Source: Palsa-461 sp036844945
GTDB taxonomy: Bacteria; Actinomycetota; Acidimicrobiia; Acidimicrobiales; RAAP-2
Assembly: GCA_036844945.1 (NCBI GenBank)
Contig: DAIUEV010000061.1
Location: forward strand, 1 to 13,961
Direction: 5' to 3'
Length of the DNA stretch: 13,961 bases
Shown: positions 1-5,891 of the stretch, piece after piece
Layout: each line of letters starts with the position of its first letter
Numbering within the stretch: the first letter of the stretch is position 1
Notes under the pieces: model-generated
What the model was told of the DNA's origin: nothing
What the model saw: the letters and a program-made list of their open reading frames with translations, nothing else
The model's database searches: none
Translations under genes and position numbers: made by a program

Positions 1-767
1 CGCCCGAACTTCATCCCCGGGAAGTGCGCCGCCGCGACCGGCGTGTCGGTCCCCTCGAGCTCGCGCACGAGGGCGAGCCGGGTGCGCAGGGCCAGCGCCG
101 GATCGACGTCGCTCATCCCAGCCCACTCGTCGTCGAGGAGCTCGACCGGGCAGTGCACGACGTCGCCGAGCAGCATCGCCCGTTCGGTGCCCGACGACAG
201 CACGATGATCGTGCTCCCGGGGGTGTGACCCGGGGCCGACATGGTGTCGACCCCGGCGAACAGCGTCTCCGAGGTGCTCCACGGCTCCAGGTGGCCCTCG
301 ATCGGGCGGAGTTTCTTCGTCGCCCCCGGGTCCGGGCCGACGAAGTGCGACCAGTCGCGCGCGTCGCAGCGGTAGGTGGCGTTCGGGAACACGATCTCGC
401 CGTGTCGGGTGGCCCAGCCCACGTGGTCGAAGTGGAGATGGGTGAGCAGGACGTCGGTGACGTCGGCCGGCGAGACGCCGAGTGCGGCCAGGTTGTCGAG
501 GAACTCCCCGCCCCGCAGCCCGGCGGTGTCGAGCGCGCCGATGCCGGTGTCGACGAGCACGACGCGCTCGCCGGTGCGGACCAGGAACCCGCCGAGCGCG
601 ATCTCGAGCATCCCGTCCTCGGTGAGGAGGCCCGCGTGGGGGGCCCAGTCCTCGTCCTTCGCGCCCTTGGCGTCGTCGGCCGCACCCATGGCCCGGAACG
701 CCGCTGCCGGTGCGAACCGGGCGACGCCGTCGATCACCGGGTCGATCGAGATCTCCCCCACCTGCAT
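1..767 (-). CDS. MBL-fold metallo-hydrolase (C-terminus cut by window edge)
   Basis: The minus strand is open from the ATG at 767 to the left edge, giving about 255 residues. It carries the metallo-beta-lactamase zinc motif THLHFDHVGW (H110, H112, D114, H115), APGHTPG (H181), GDVVH (D202) and AAHFPG (H246), so all metal ligands of a binuclear MBL hydrolase are present. These enzymes hydrolyse esters, lactones, thioesters or similar bonds in the cytoplasm; the substrate cannot be read here. AHL lactonases share the motif, but so do many unrelated hydrolases. Start choice: ATG 767 lies 7 nt after a TAAGGT box, which fits a leaderless start; an in-frame GTG at 776 is the alternative. The gene is divergent from the VOC-cupin-Rieske operon with only 51 nt between them, so the two promoters must overlap. 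It is nearly complete: the last visible residues are just past the final metal ligand. Confidence 0.9.
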   Translation of the reverse strand, partial: MQVGEISIDPVIDGVARFAPAAAFRAMGAADDAKGAKDEDWAPHAGLLTEDGMLEIALGGFLVRTGERVVLVDTGIGALDTAGLRGGEFLDNLAALGVSPADVTDVLLTHLHFDHVGWATRHGEIVFPNATYRCDARDWSHFVGPDPGATKKLRPIEGHLEPWSTSETLFAGVDTMSAPGHTPGSTIIVLSSGTERAMLLGDVVHCPVELLDDEWAGMSDVDPALALRTRLALVRELEGTDTPVAAAHFPGMKFG

Positions 768-774
768 CGCGGGC

Positions 775-780
775 ACCTTA
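775..780 (-). promoter_or_regulatory. Candidate -10 box of the MBL gene (leaderless)
   Basis: TAAGGT on the minus strand is followed by 7 nt and then ATG 767. It fits the actinobacterial TANNNT -10 consensus, with transcription starting at or next to the start codon. No convincing -35 is seen. Confidence 0.35.
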
Positions 781-804
781 CCGACTGCCGGCTTGGCCCA
801 CCGC

Positions 805-810
805 TAGCGT
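805..810 (+). promoter_or_regulatory. Candidate -10 box of the VOC-cupin-Rieske operon
   Basis: TAGCGT lies 8 nt before GTG 819 and sits in an 8-bp palindrome CGCTAGCG (802-809). No Shine-Dalgarno precedes the GTG. The spacing suits a leaderless transcript. It lies 24 bp from the oppositely directed box of the MBL gene. Confidence 0.3.
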
Positions 811-818
811 GCGGCGGC

Positions 819-1232
819 GTGGAAGCGGGGGCCACCGGGTTCCCCGACCCGGGCGTCGAGATCACCCAGCTGTTCGTGGTGCGCGATCTCGACGCGTCGG
901 TGCTCTTCTACACCGGGGTGCTCGGGGCCGAGCTCGTCCGCGCGTACGGTGGGACCTCCGCCGTCCTGCGCTTCGCCGGCACCTGGGTCCTCCTCGTGAC
1001 CGGCGGCGGGCCGACCGCCGACAAGCCGACCGTCACCTTCGAAGCGCCCGGGGACCCGGACCGGGTCAGCCGGGAGATCACCCTCCGGGTGGCCGACTGC
1101 ACGGCGACCTACGAGGCCTTGCGGGCGCGCCGGGCCGAGTTCCTCACTCCGCCCGTGGAATACGAAAGGGAGGTCCGGGCCTTCTTCCGCGACCCGGACG
1201 GGCACCTGTTCGAGATCAGCGAGGCCCGGTGA
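819..1232 (+). CDS. VOC (glyoxalase/bleomycin-resistance) family protein
   Basis: This is a 137-residue single-domain vicinal-oxygen-chelate protein. The opening QLFVVRDLDASVLFYTGVLG (17-36) is the usual first beta-alpha unit, and FRDPDGHLFEISE (123-135) is the usual end with the metal-ligand glutamate region. Family members bind a divalent metal and act as dioxygenases, isomerases, lyases or drug-binding proteins; which applies here is unknown. The start is taken as GTG 819, because the frame upstream of it has no VOC sequence and overlaps the divergent MBL gene. Its stop overlaps the GTG of the cupin gene (GTGA, 1229-1232), so it heads a coupled three-gene operon ending in a Rieske oxygenase. 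That context suggests a role in modifying or binding the oxygenase's substrate or product, which is inference. Confidence 0.85.
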   Translation: MEAGATGFPDPGVEITQLFVVRDLDASVLFYTGVLGAELVRAYGGTSAVLRFAGTWVLLVTGGGPTADKPTVTFEAPGDPDRVSREITLRVADCTATYEALRARRAEFLTPPVEYEREVRAFFRDPDGHLFEISEAR

Positions 1233-1576
1233 GCGACCGCGGCCGGCTGCGCGATCCGGCGGAGGCCCCGGAGACCGGGGAGCGGATGGACGTGCTGGCG
1301 TCGTCGGGGGCCTGGAGAGTGGAGCAGATCCTGAGCGGTCGGCTCGAACGGCCGGTCGACGACCGGCTCGACCACACCGAGTGGGTGGTGGTGCTCGCCG
1401 GCTCGGCCGAGCTCGAGGTGGACGGCGAAGCCGAGCAGATGGGCGCCGGCGATTGGCGGCTCCTGCGCCCGGGCGTCCCCCACCGGGTCCTGTCGACGAC
1501 CCCGGGGACCAGCTGGCTGGCCGTCCACCTCCCCGACGGCGACCCAGGCGGTCCGGGCCCGCGCTCGGCACAATGA
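1229..1576 (+). CDS. Small cupin-domain protein
   Basis: This 115-residue protein has a single cupin beta-barrel. Motif 1 is seen as DHTEWVVVLAGSAELEVDG (48-66; H49, E51) and motif 2 as GDWRLLRPGVPHRVLST (74-90; H85). Such proteins may bind a metal and act as small enzymes, or sense or hold a ligand; no specific activity can be assigned. The GTG start overlaps the VOC stop by 4 nt, and its own TGA overlaps the ATG of the Rieske gene (ATGA, 1573-1576). It is therefore translated as the middle gene of the operon. The first 20 residues (VSDRGRLRDPAEAPETGERM) look unstructured, so a start at Met20 is possible, but it would lose the coupling overlap. Confidence 0.85.
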   Translation: MSDRGRLRDPAEAPETGERMDVLASSGAWRVEQILSGRLERPVDDRLDHTEWVVVLAGSAELEVDGEAEQMGAGDWRLLRPGVPHRVLSTTPGTSWLAVHLPDGDPGGPGPRSAQ

Positions 1577-2634
1577 CCCCGGGCGATCCGTCGACACGAG
1601 TCCCGGGGGCGACCGAGCTGCTGCTGCACAACACCCACGAAGCCCTGCGCCGCTGCTGGCATCCGGTCGCCCGCAGCGCCGAGGTGGTCGACGGCCCGAC
1701 CCGGGCGGTCCTGCTCGGGACCCCCCTCGTCCTGTTCCGGACCGGCGGCGTCGTGTCGTGCTTCCTCGACCGCTGCCCGCACCGTCGGGCGCCCCTGTCG
1801 CTCGGCGCGTGCGACGGCGAGACCCTGCGGTGCGGCTATCACGGGTGGCGCTTCGGCGGCGACGGCCGGTGTGTCGAGATCCCGGCCCTGGGCGAGGGCG
1901 CCGCCGTGCCGAGCCAGGCCCGCCTGGTCCCGGTCGCAGAAGTCGAGGAACGCAGCGGCATGGTCTTCGTCGCCCCCGAGGAGCCGGTCGCGCCGCTCGG
2001 GCGGATCGAGGAGAGCGAGGACCCCGCGTTCGAGATGGGTGAGCTCCCGCCCATCCGGGCCCGGGCGAGCGCCGGGCTGCTGGCCGACAACTTCCTCGAC
2101 ATGGCCCACTTCCCCTTCGTGCACCGGGGCACCTTCGGGGCCGACGAGGCGGCCGAGGTCGAGCGCTACGAGGTGGTGCGGGACGGCTGGTCGTTCACGG
2201 CCCGTCGGGAGCACCCCTTCGCCAACCGTGAGGACCCGGGGGTGGCCGCAGGGCTCCGGCCGCTCGTGCAGTCCCGACGGCTCACCTACCGGCTCGACGC
2301 GCCGTTCCACCTGCAGCTCCGCATCGATTTCGTGGAGGCGGGCGGCACCAACGTGATCGGGTTCTTCCTCCAGCCCGAGACCGACCAGCAGTGCCGCATC
2401 TACACGACGCTCTGGCGGAACGACCTCGCCGGCGATCCCGAGGCGATGGCGGCCGCGGTCAAGTTCGAGATCGAGGTCCTCGAGGAGGACCTGAGGGTCC
2501 AGGAATCCTTCGACGAGCTGGCACTGCCGCTCGATCCGACCGCCGAGGTCCACACCCGGGCCGACCGCAGCACCCTCGAGCTGCGCCGGTTGCTCGGCGA
2601 TCTCGTGGCGGCGGCGCACCCGCCCGGTCGCTAG
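1573..2634 (+). CDS. Rieske non-heme iron oxygenase, alpha subunit
   Basis: This 353-residue protein is of usual length for the VanA/dicamba-demethylase-like oxygenases. The N-terminal Rieske [2Fe-2S] site is CPH (C68, H70) plus CGYHGW (C87, H90). The mononuclear iron site is NFLDMAHFPFVHRG, with N173, D176, H179 and H184 in the normal N-x2-D-x2-H-x4-H spacing. A conserved acidic stretch EEDLRVQE (304-311) near the end is where relatives supply the third iron carboxylate. Members hydroxylate or O/N-dealkylate aromatic and other cyclic substrates using electrons from a separate reductase. No reductase or ferredoxin gene lies in the window, so the electron donor must be elsewhere. It is the last gene of the coupled VOC-cupin-Rieske operon, and its TAG shares a CTAG with the stop of the convergent ATPase gene. 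Substrate unknown. Confidence 0.95.
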   Translation: MTPGDPSTRVPGATELLLHNTHEALRRCWHPVARSAEVVDGPTRAVLLGTPLVLFRTGGVVSCFLDRCPHRRAPLSLGACDGETLRCGYHGWRFGGDGRCVEIPALGEGAAVPSQARLVPVAEVEERSGMVFVAPEEPVAPLGRIEESEDPAFEMGELPPIRARASAGLLADNFLDMAHFPFVHRGTFGADEAAEVERYEVVRDGWSFTARREHPFANREDPGVAAGLRPLVQSRRLTYRLDAPFHLQLRIDFVEAGGTNVIGFFLQPETDQQCRIYTTLWRNDLAGDPEAMAAAVKFEIEVLEEDLRVQESFDELALPLDPTAEVHTRADRSTLELRRLLGDLVAAAHPPGR

Positions 2635-3050
2635 GTCCGCGCCCGCCCCGGGCCCGGTCGGGGGCCGGTCTGGCCGGCTTTCGCCGCGAGATCGGCCCAC
2701 ACCACTTTTCCTCCGCCGACGGCCCGGGCGCCCCACGCGGCGACGATCGCCTCGACGATGAGCAGGCCCTTGCCGCAGGGCAGGTCCGCCGCGTTGTGGA
2801 TGACGAAGGGCATCGTGGGCGACTCGTCGCTGACCTCGACCGAGAGCCCGCGGTCGGACCGCGCCAACGCGACGGTGAAGGGACTGCGCGCGTGCACGTA
2901 CGCGTTGGCTGCGAGCTCGCCGACCACCGTCTCCACGTCACCCGGGTCGATCCCCCATCCCGAGGCGGTGCGCGACGCGAACACCCTGGCCGCCCGCACC
3001 GCCGCGGCCTTCGGTTCGAAGGCGCGCCGAACCGTCACAACGAGACTCAT
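2631..3050 (-). CDS. RsbW-like anti-sigma/serine-kinase ATPase
   Basis: This 139-residue protein has the GHKL ATPase fold of the RsbW/SpoIIAB type. The N-box is GELAANAYVHA (E45, N49, H53), the G1 box DESPTMP (from D75), and the G2 box CGKGLLIVEAIVAAWG (92-107). The N-terminal segment FEPKAAAVRAARVF is the usual lead-in of this family. Such proteins bind sigma factors or phosphorylate STAS-domain anti-sigma-factor antagonists. No partner is adjacent, although a STAS-like gene lies about 10 kb away. The drawn start is ATG 3050, but its Shine-Dalgarno is poor (GGAG about 13 nt away), and the same frame stays open upstream through 3282 into the gap. A longer protein with an N-terminal domain is therefore possible. 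Its stop overlaps that of the convergent Rieske gene. Confidence 0.85.
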   Translation of the reverse strand: MSLVVTVRRAFEPKAAAVRAARVFASRTASGWGIDPGDVETVVGELAANAYVHARSPFTVALARSDRGLSVEVSDESPTMPFVIHNAADLPCGKGLLIVEAIVAAWGARAVGGGKVVWADLAAKAGQTGPRPGPGRART

Positions 3051-3067
3051 ACCGTTGCGCCCGGCTC

Positions 3068-3079
3068 CGCATGCATGCG
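3068..3079. repeat. 12-bp perfect palindrome upstream of the ATPase
   Basis: CGCATGCATGCG is self-complementary and lies 17 bp upstream of ATG 3050. It is a possible operator if this stretch is non-coding; it may be chance if the upstream frame is translated. Confidence 0.4.
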
Positions 3080-3132
3080 TGGTGCGGTCGCGGGGCGGAA
3101 ACCACGACCCTGCGATTTCGGCCCGGTCCAGT

Positions 3133-3146
3133 CCGGACCGGTCCGG
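3133..3146. repeat. 14-bp perfect palindrome
   Basis: CCGGACCGGTCCGG is self-complementary. The heptamer CCGGTCC inside it also occurs just to the left at 3123-3129. It lies about 83 bp upstream of the ATPase ATG. Regulatory role unproven. Confidence 0.4.
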
Positions 3147-3282
3147 GTTCAGGCCTTCGATCGCCTGTCCGACCAGGTCAGATCGGTCTCGACGGTGGCA
3201 GCGCGGGTCGCCCGGCCCGTCGGAGAGGCGCAGGTGGACGGCCAGGTGCCGGCCCGGTCGCAGGGCGGCCCGGACGATGCCC

Positions 3283-3382
3283 NNNNNNNNNNNNNNNNNN
3301 NNNNNNNNNNNNNNNNNNNNNNNNNNNNNNNNNNNNNNNNNNNNNNNNNNNNNNNNNNNNNNNNNNNNNNNNNNNNNNNNNN
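3283..3382. other. Assembly gap (100 N)
   Basis: A run of exactly 100 N, the conventional placeholder for a gap of unknown size. It removes the C-terminus of the COG4705 protein and whatever lies upstream of the ATPase. Confidence 0.98.
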
Positions 3383-4074
3383 CCCAGGCCGAGGCCGCTC
3401 ACGATCTTCGGCTTCCCGAGCCCGTCGGCCACCGAGGCGCCGAGCGGCCGGGTCACCACGTAGGCGAACCAGAACGAGAAGACCCCGTCCCAGCGGAGGA
3501 ACCGGAAGCCGAACGCCGGGATGAGGATCACGCCGGCGAACAGGAACGTCGAGGTGAAGTAGCCGAGATGGGCGGTGTAGGCCGTGAGGTCCCCGAGGGC
3601 GGTGCCCATCGCGAAGGTGGCCACGACTGCGGCCCAGTAGAAGGCCTCGCGCCGCGGCGTGTCGATGCTGTGGATCGAGAGCGTCCGCTCGGTCCGTCCC
3701 CACGCGACGAAGACGGCCACGAGGGCGACCGCGTAGATCAGGGTCGACACGGTGTAGGGCACACCGAGACCGACGTGCAGGACGTCGGCCGCCATGGTGC
3801 CGAACGTCCCCACCATGACCACCGCGAACCAGTAGGCCCAGGCCACATACCGGCCCTGGCGGAACTGGATCAGGAGCGCGATCAGGAACGCGATGAACCC
3901 GAGCACGACGGCGAGCGCCGGGGCCATGTTGTGGACCATGAAGTCCGACGTGGCCTCGCCCATCGCCGTCGAGAGGCCCTTGATCACCCAGAACAGCACC
4001 GTGATCTCGGGGACCCGCAGAGCGCCGGCGGTGGTCAGCCAGGTGCGCAGCCAACCGCCGGTCCCGGGTTCCAC
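3383..4074 (-). CDS. COG4705-type multispanning membrane protein (C-terminus lost in gap)
   Basis: 230 residues are visible from GTG 4074 to the gap. Hydrophobic segments lie at about 48-70, 76-99, 107-125, 146-165, 172-190 and 198-208, so it is an integral membrane protein. VPEITVLFWVIKGLSTAMGE (21-40), RTERTLSIHSI (127-137), RREAFYW (141-147) and VTRPLGASVAD (207-217) match the uncharacterised membrane protein family COG4705 as I remember it. Four G-x4-D motifs recur (G39-D44, G92-D97, G157-D162, G212-D217), which suggests an internally repeated structure with acidic residues in or near the membrane, perhaps for ion or metal transport; this is inference. Relatives end about 30 residues after the point where this copy meets the gap. 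A TATCCT box 7 nt before the GTG suggests its own leaderless promoter, 58 bp downstream of the sigma/MDMPI operon. Confidence 0.88.
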
Positions 4075-4081
4075 CGGTTGA

Positions 4082-4087
4082 AGGATA
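4082..4087 (-). promoter_or_regulatory. Candidate -10 box of the COG4705 gene (leaderless)
   Basis: TATCCT on the minus strand stands 7 nt before GTG 4074, and no Shine-Dalgarno is present. No clear -35 is seen. Confidence 0.4.
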
Positions 4088-4132
4088 CGAGACGGACCGG
4101 CGCCGCCCCGGTGAAGCGCCGACCTCGCAGAG

Positions 4133-5047
4133 TCAGTCGAGCGCCAGTCCCGCCGCCACCGCGAACAGCGTCTCGGCCCCGGACCGGTCGCCGCGGACCT
4201 CCGCCTCCACCGCCGCCGGATCCACCCGGTTGGCGACCAGCCGGCAGAAGTGGACCGCGTCCATGACGATCCGCGTGGCCACCGGATCGGCGCCCGGGCC
4301 GCCCGCGCTCATCCAGGTCCGGCCGCCGGGGCCGGTGAGCACGAGCCGGGTGGTCGGCGCGCCGACGGGAACGCTCCGGGACAGCACACCGGGGAGGAGG
4401 CCGCAGGCGACGTCGGTCATGAGCCGGAGGCTCGCGGCACCGGGCGGATCGAGCGGCCGACCCACGGCCCGGCGGATGTCCTCCTCGTGGGTCCACAGCT
4501 CGAAGGTGCGGACGACCATGAGCACCCCGAGCGGCAACCGGATCCCATGGAACGGCACGACCTCGCTGGACGTGGGCGCGTGCCGGCCGAGACGGCTCCG
4601 CGTGAGCTCGAGCGCCGCCTGCCAGTCCCGCCGGGTCTCGGCGGGGGGCCGGCCGCCCTGGGCCAGCGCGAGCGGGTCGGTCGACGCGACGTGATCGGCC
4701 CCGCCCTGGGGACCCTCGGGGTCGTCGAGCGCGTCGGCGAAGGCGAGCTCGACACCGATCAAGTGGCCGACCAGGCCCTGGACGTCGAGCCCCCGGAGTG
4801 CGGGGGTCCGCCATTCGGCGTCGGAGAGGGAAGCCAGCACGGCGTCGAGCGACGCGGCGGCGACCTCGAACGCCTCGAACGGCGTGATGGGCGGCCCGTC
4901 GGTGCTGGAACGGCCGGGGGCCCGGGCCTCGAGCGCGGCCGCGAGCACCGATGCCGACAGCGCATCGGAGGGACGCTCGGCATCGCCTTCGGCCAAGGCG
5001 GCCCGGAGCTCGTCCAGGGGGCCGGGCTGGGGCGCGGTCTCGCTCAC
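4133..5047 (-). CDS. Maleylpyruvate-isomerase-fold (MDMPI/DinB-like) protein, candidate anti-sigma factor
   Basis: This is a 304-residue protein. A helical N-terminal extension (about 11-45, LDELRAALAEGDAERPSDAL onward) precedes an MDMPI N-terminal domain starting near 55. The metal ligands of the fold are kept: H95 in GLVGHLIGVE, and E183 and H187 in TFELWTHEEDIRRA (E-x3-H, as in mycothiol-dependent maleylpyruvate isomerase). A C-terminal alpha/beta part follows (about 200-304). Its GTG overlaps the TGA of the ECF sigma gene (GTGA, 5044-5047), so the two are translationally coupled. Genes in this position usually encode the sigma factor's inhibitor, so I infer a zinc- or thiol-sensing anti-sigma role, with the N-terminal helices as the likely sigma contact. 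A mycothiol-dependent enzyme is the alternative. No transmembrane segment is seen. Confidence 0.85.
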   Translation of the reverse strand: MSETAPQPGPLDELRAALAEGDAERPSDALSASVLAAALEARAPGRSSTDGPPITPFEAFEVAAASLDAVLASLSDAEWRTPALRGLDVQGLVGHLIGVELAFADALDDPEGPQGGADHVASTDPLALAQGGRPPAETRRDWQAALELTRSRLGRHAPTSSEVVPFHGIRLPLGVLMVVRTFELWTHEEDIRRAVGRPLDPPGAASLRLMTDVACGLLPGVLSRSVPVGAPTTRLVLTGPGGRTWMSAGGPGADPVATRIVMDAVHFCRLVANRVDPAAVEAEVRGDRSGAETLFAVAAGLALD

Positions 5048-5700
5048 GACGCCCCCTGCGCCACCGGTTCGAGCCAGCTGCGGAGCTTGGCCTGGGCGAG
5101 CCGCAGCCTCGATTTGGCCGTGCCCTCCGGGATGCCGAGGCGCGCCGCGATCTCACAGTGGGTGAGGCCGCCGAAGTAGGCGAGCTCCACCGCCTCCCGC
5201 TGGTCGCGGGGCAGACGCGCGATTGCGCCCCGCACGGTCCCGGAGAGCTCGAGCGCGTCCTCGATGCCGTCGGCGACCTGCTCGCGGCGCTCGTTCATCG
5301 TGAAGTGGCGCTTCTCCCGGGTGCTGCGCCGGCTGTCCTGGCGGAGCAGGTCGATGGCGCGTCTTCGGGCATGGACGCCCAGGTAGCCACGCAGGGAGCC
5401 GCGGCCCGGGTCGAACCGCTCGGGATGCGCCCAGAGGCTGACGAAGACCTCCTGGGCGACGTCCTCGGCGATCGACGCGCTGCCGGTCAGACGACGGGCA
5501 TGTCCGAACACGGCCGGGCCGTGACGCTCCCACACTTCGCCGAGTGCCTCCTCGTCGCCTGCGACGATCCGCGCGACGAGAGCCGAGTCTCCCGAGTCCA
5601 CGGCGCGCACGATATCGGTCCGGCCGATCGGCTGGCCGAGGTCGGCGCACGCCGCGGGGTCCCGGCGGGCGGCACCACGCTTCGCGACCAACGTCTGCAT
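5044..5700 (-). CDS. ECF RNA polymerase sigma factor
   Basis: Up to 218 residues. Sigma region 2 spans about 41-125, with AEDVAQEVFVSLWAH (78-92) and LRGYLGVHARRRAIDLLRQ (103-121). Region 4 spans about 150-208, with LPRDQREAVELAYFGGLTHC (163-182) and the helix-turn-helix IAARLGIPEGTAKSRLRLAQ (184-203). It directs RNA polymerase to its regulon, and the coupled MDMPI-fold gene is its likely regulator. The drawn start is ATG 5700, the longest option, but it has no Shine-Dalgarno. GTG 5601 (residue 34) stands 7 nt after a TATCGT box and would give a 185-residue protein starting VDSGDSALVARIVAGD, the usual ECF length and opening. I regard 5601 as at least as likely. The upstream region shared with the SnoaL gene holds two dyads. 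Confidence 0.93.
   Translation of the reverse strand: MQTLVAKRGAARRDPAACADLGQPIGRTDIVRAVDSGDSALVARIVAGDEEALGEVWERHGPAVFGHARRLTGSASIAEDVAQEVFVSLWAHPERFDPGRGSLRGYLGVHARRRAIDLLRQDSRRSTREKRHFTMNERREQVADGIEDALELSGTVRGAIARLPRDQREAVELAYFGGLTHCEIAARLGIPEGTAKSRLRLAQAKLRSWLEPVAQGAS
5609..5614 (-). promoter_or_regulatory. Candidate -10 box for a leaderless sigma-factor start at 5601
   Basis: TATCGT on the minus strand is followed by 7 nt and GTG 5601. If real, the first 33 codons of the drawn sigma gene are untranslated promoter DNA. Confidence 0.3.
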
Positions 5701-5786
5701 GTCGTTCGTGTTGCGGCACCGTGTCCGGCGCCGTGTCCCCCCCTGGTCTCTCTGCTCATTCCCAGGTTCGGCGCAGTGACCCGACG

Positions 5787-5823
5787 CGGATCACCGGAAA
5801 TTCTTGCGGGGCGGGGTGATCCG
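5787..5823. repeat. 9-bp inverted repeat between the sigma operon and the SnoaL gene
   Basis: CGGATCACC (5787-5795) and GGTGATCCG (5815-5823) are perfect reverse complements separated by 19 nt. They lie in the divergent intergenic region and are a candidate two-half-site operator controlling one or both genes. Confidence 0.5.
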
Positions 5824-5856
5824 GGTGTTCGCGCGGTGCCGAAACTTCGACCGAGC

Positions 5857-5870
5857 GCCACCGCGGTGGC
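5857..5870. repeat. 14-bp perfect palindrome upstream of the SnoaL gene
   Basis: GCCACCGCGGTGGC is fully self-complementary. It ends 21 bp before ATG 5892, immediately upstream of the purine-rich ribosome binding site. Candidate operator, or a hairpin in the leader. Confidence 0.45.
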
Positions 5871-5891
5871 CAAGGGTAGGGAGGGAGCGGC

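Larger units (their letters stand above)
3051..3282 (-). other. Open, coding-like frame upstream of the ATPase, running into the gap
   Basis: In the ATPase frame there is no stop from ATG 3050 up to the gap at 3283, and no in-frame ATG, GTG or TTG. My hand count over the 43 codons next to the gap gives roughly 88/56/84% GC at codon positions 1/2/3, a coding pattern. The translation there (for example GRHLAVHLRLSDGPG) looks protein-like. Nearer to 3050 the pattern weakens and two palindromes occur (3068-3079 and 3133-3146). It is either an N-terminal part of the ATPase protein or the end of another gene with a lost stop. No family recognised. Confidence 0.5.

Noticed and set aside
1..767. Calling the MBL protein an AHL lactonase (quorum quenching)
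   Set aside because: The HxHxDH motif is shared by many hydrolases and nothing in the sequence or context is specific for acyl-homoserine lactones.
24..818. Plus-strand open frame leading into the VOC gene
   Set aside because: It is antisense to the MBL hydrolase, whose metal motifs are complete; only the part from GTG 819 is VOC sequence.
1216..2736. A 506-codon open frame on the minus strand across the cupin and Rieske genes
   Set aside because: It is antisense to the well-supported Rieske oxygenase and cupin genes, contains no recognisable domain, and is the usual open antisense frame of GC-rich coding DNA.
3149..3282. Minus-strand frame ending at 3149, as a possible C-terminus of the COG4705 protein or another gene
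   Set aside because: Its second codon position is almost as GC-rich as its third and its translation is Ser/Pro/Arg-rich, unlike coding sequence; the neighbouring frame fits much better.
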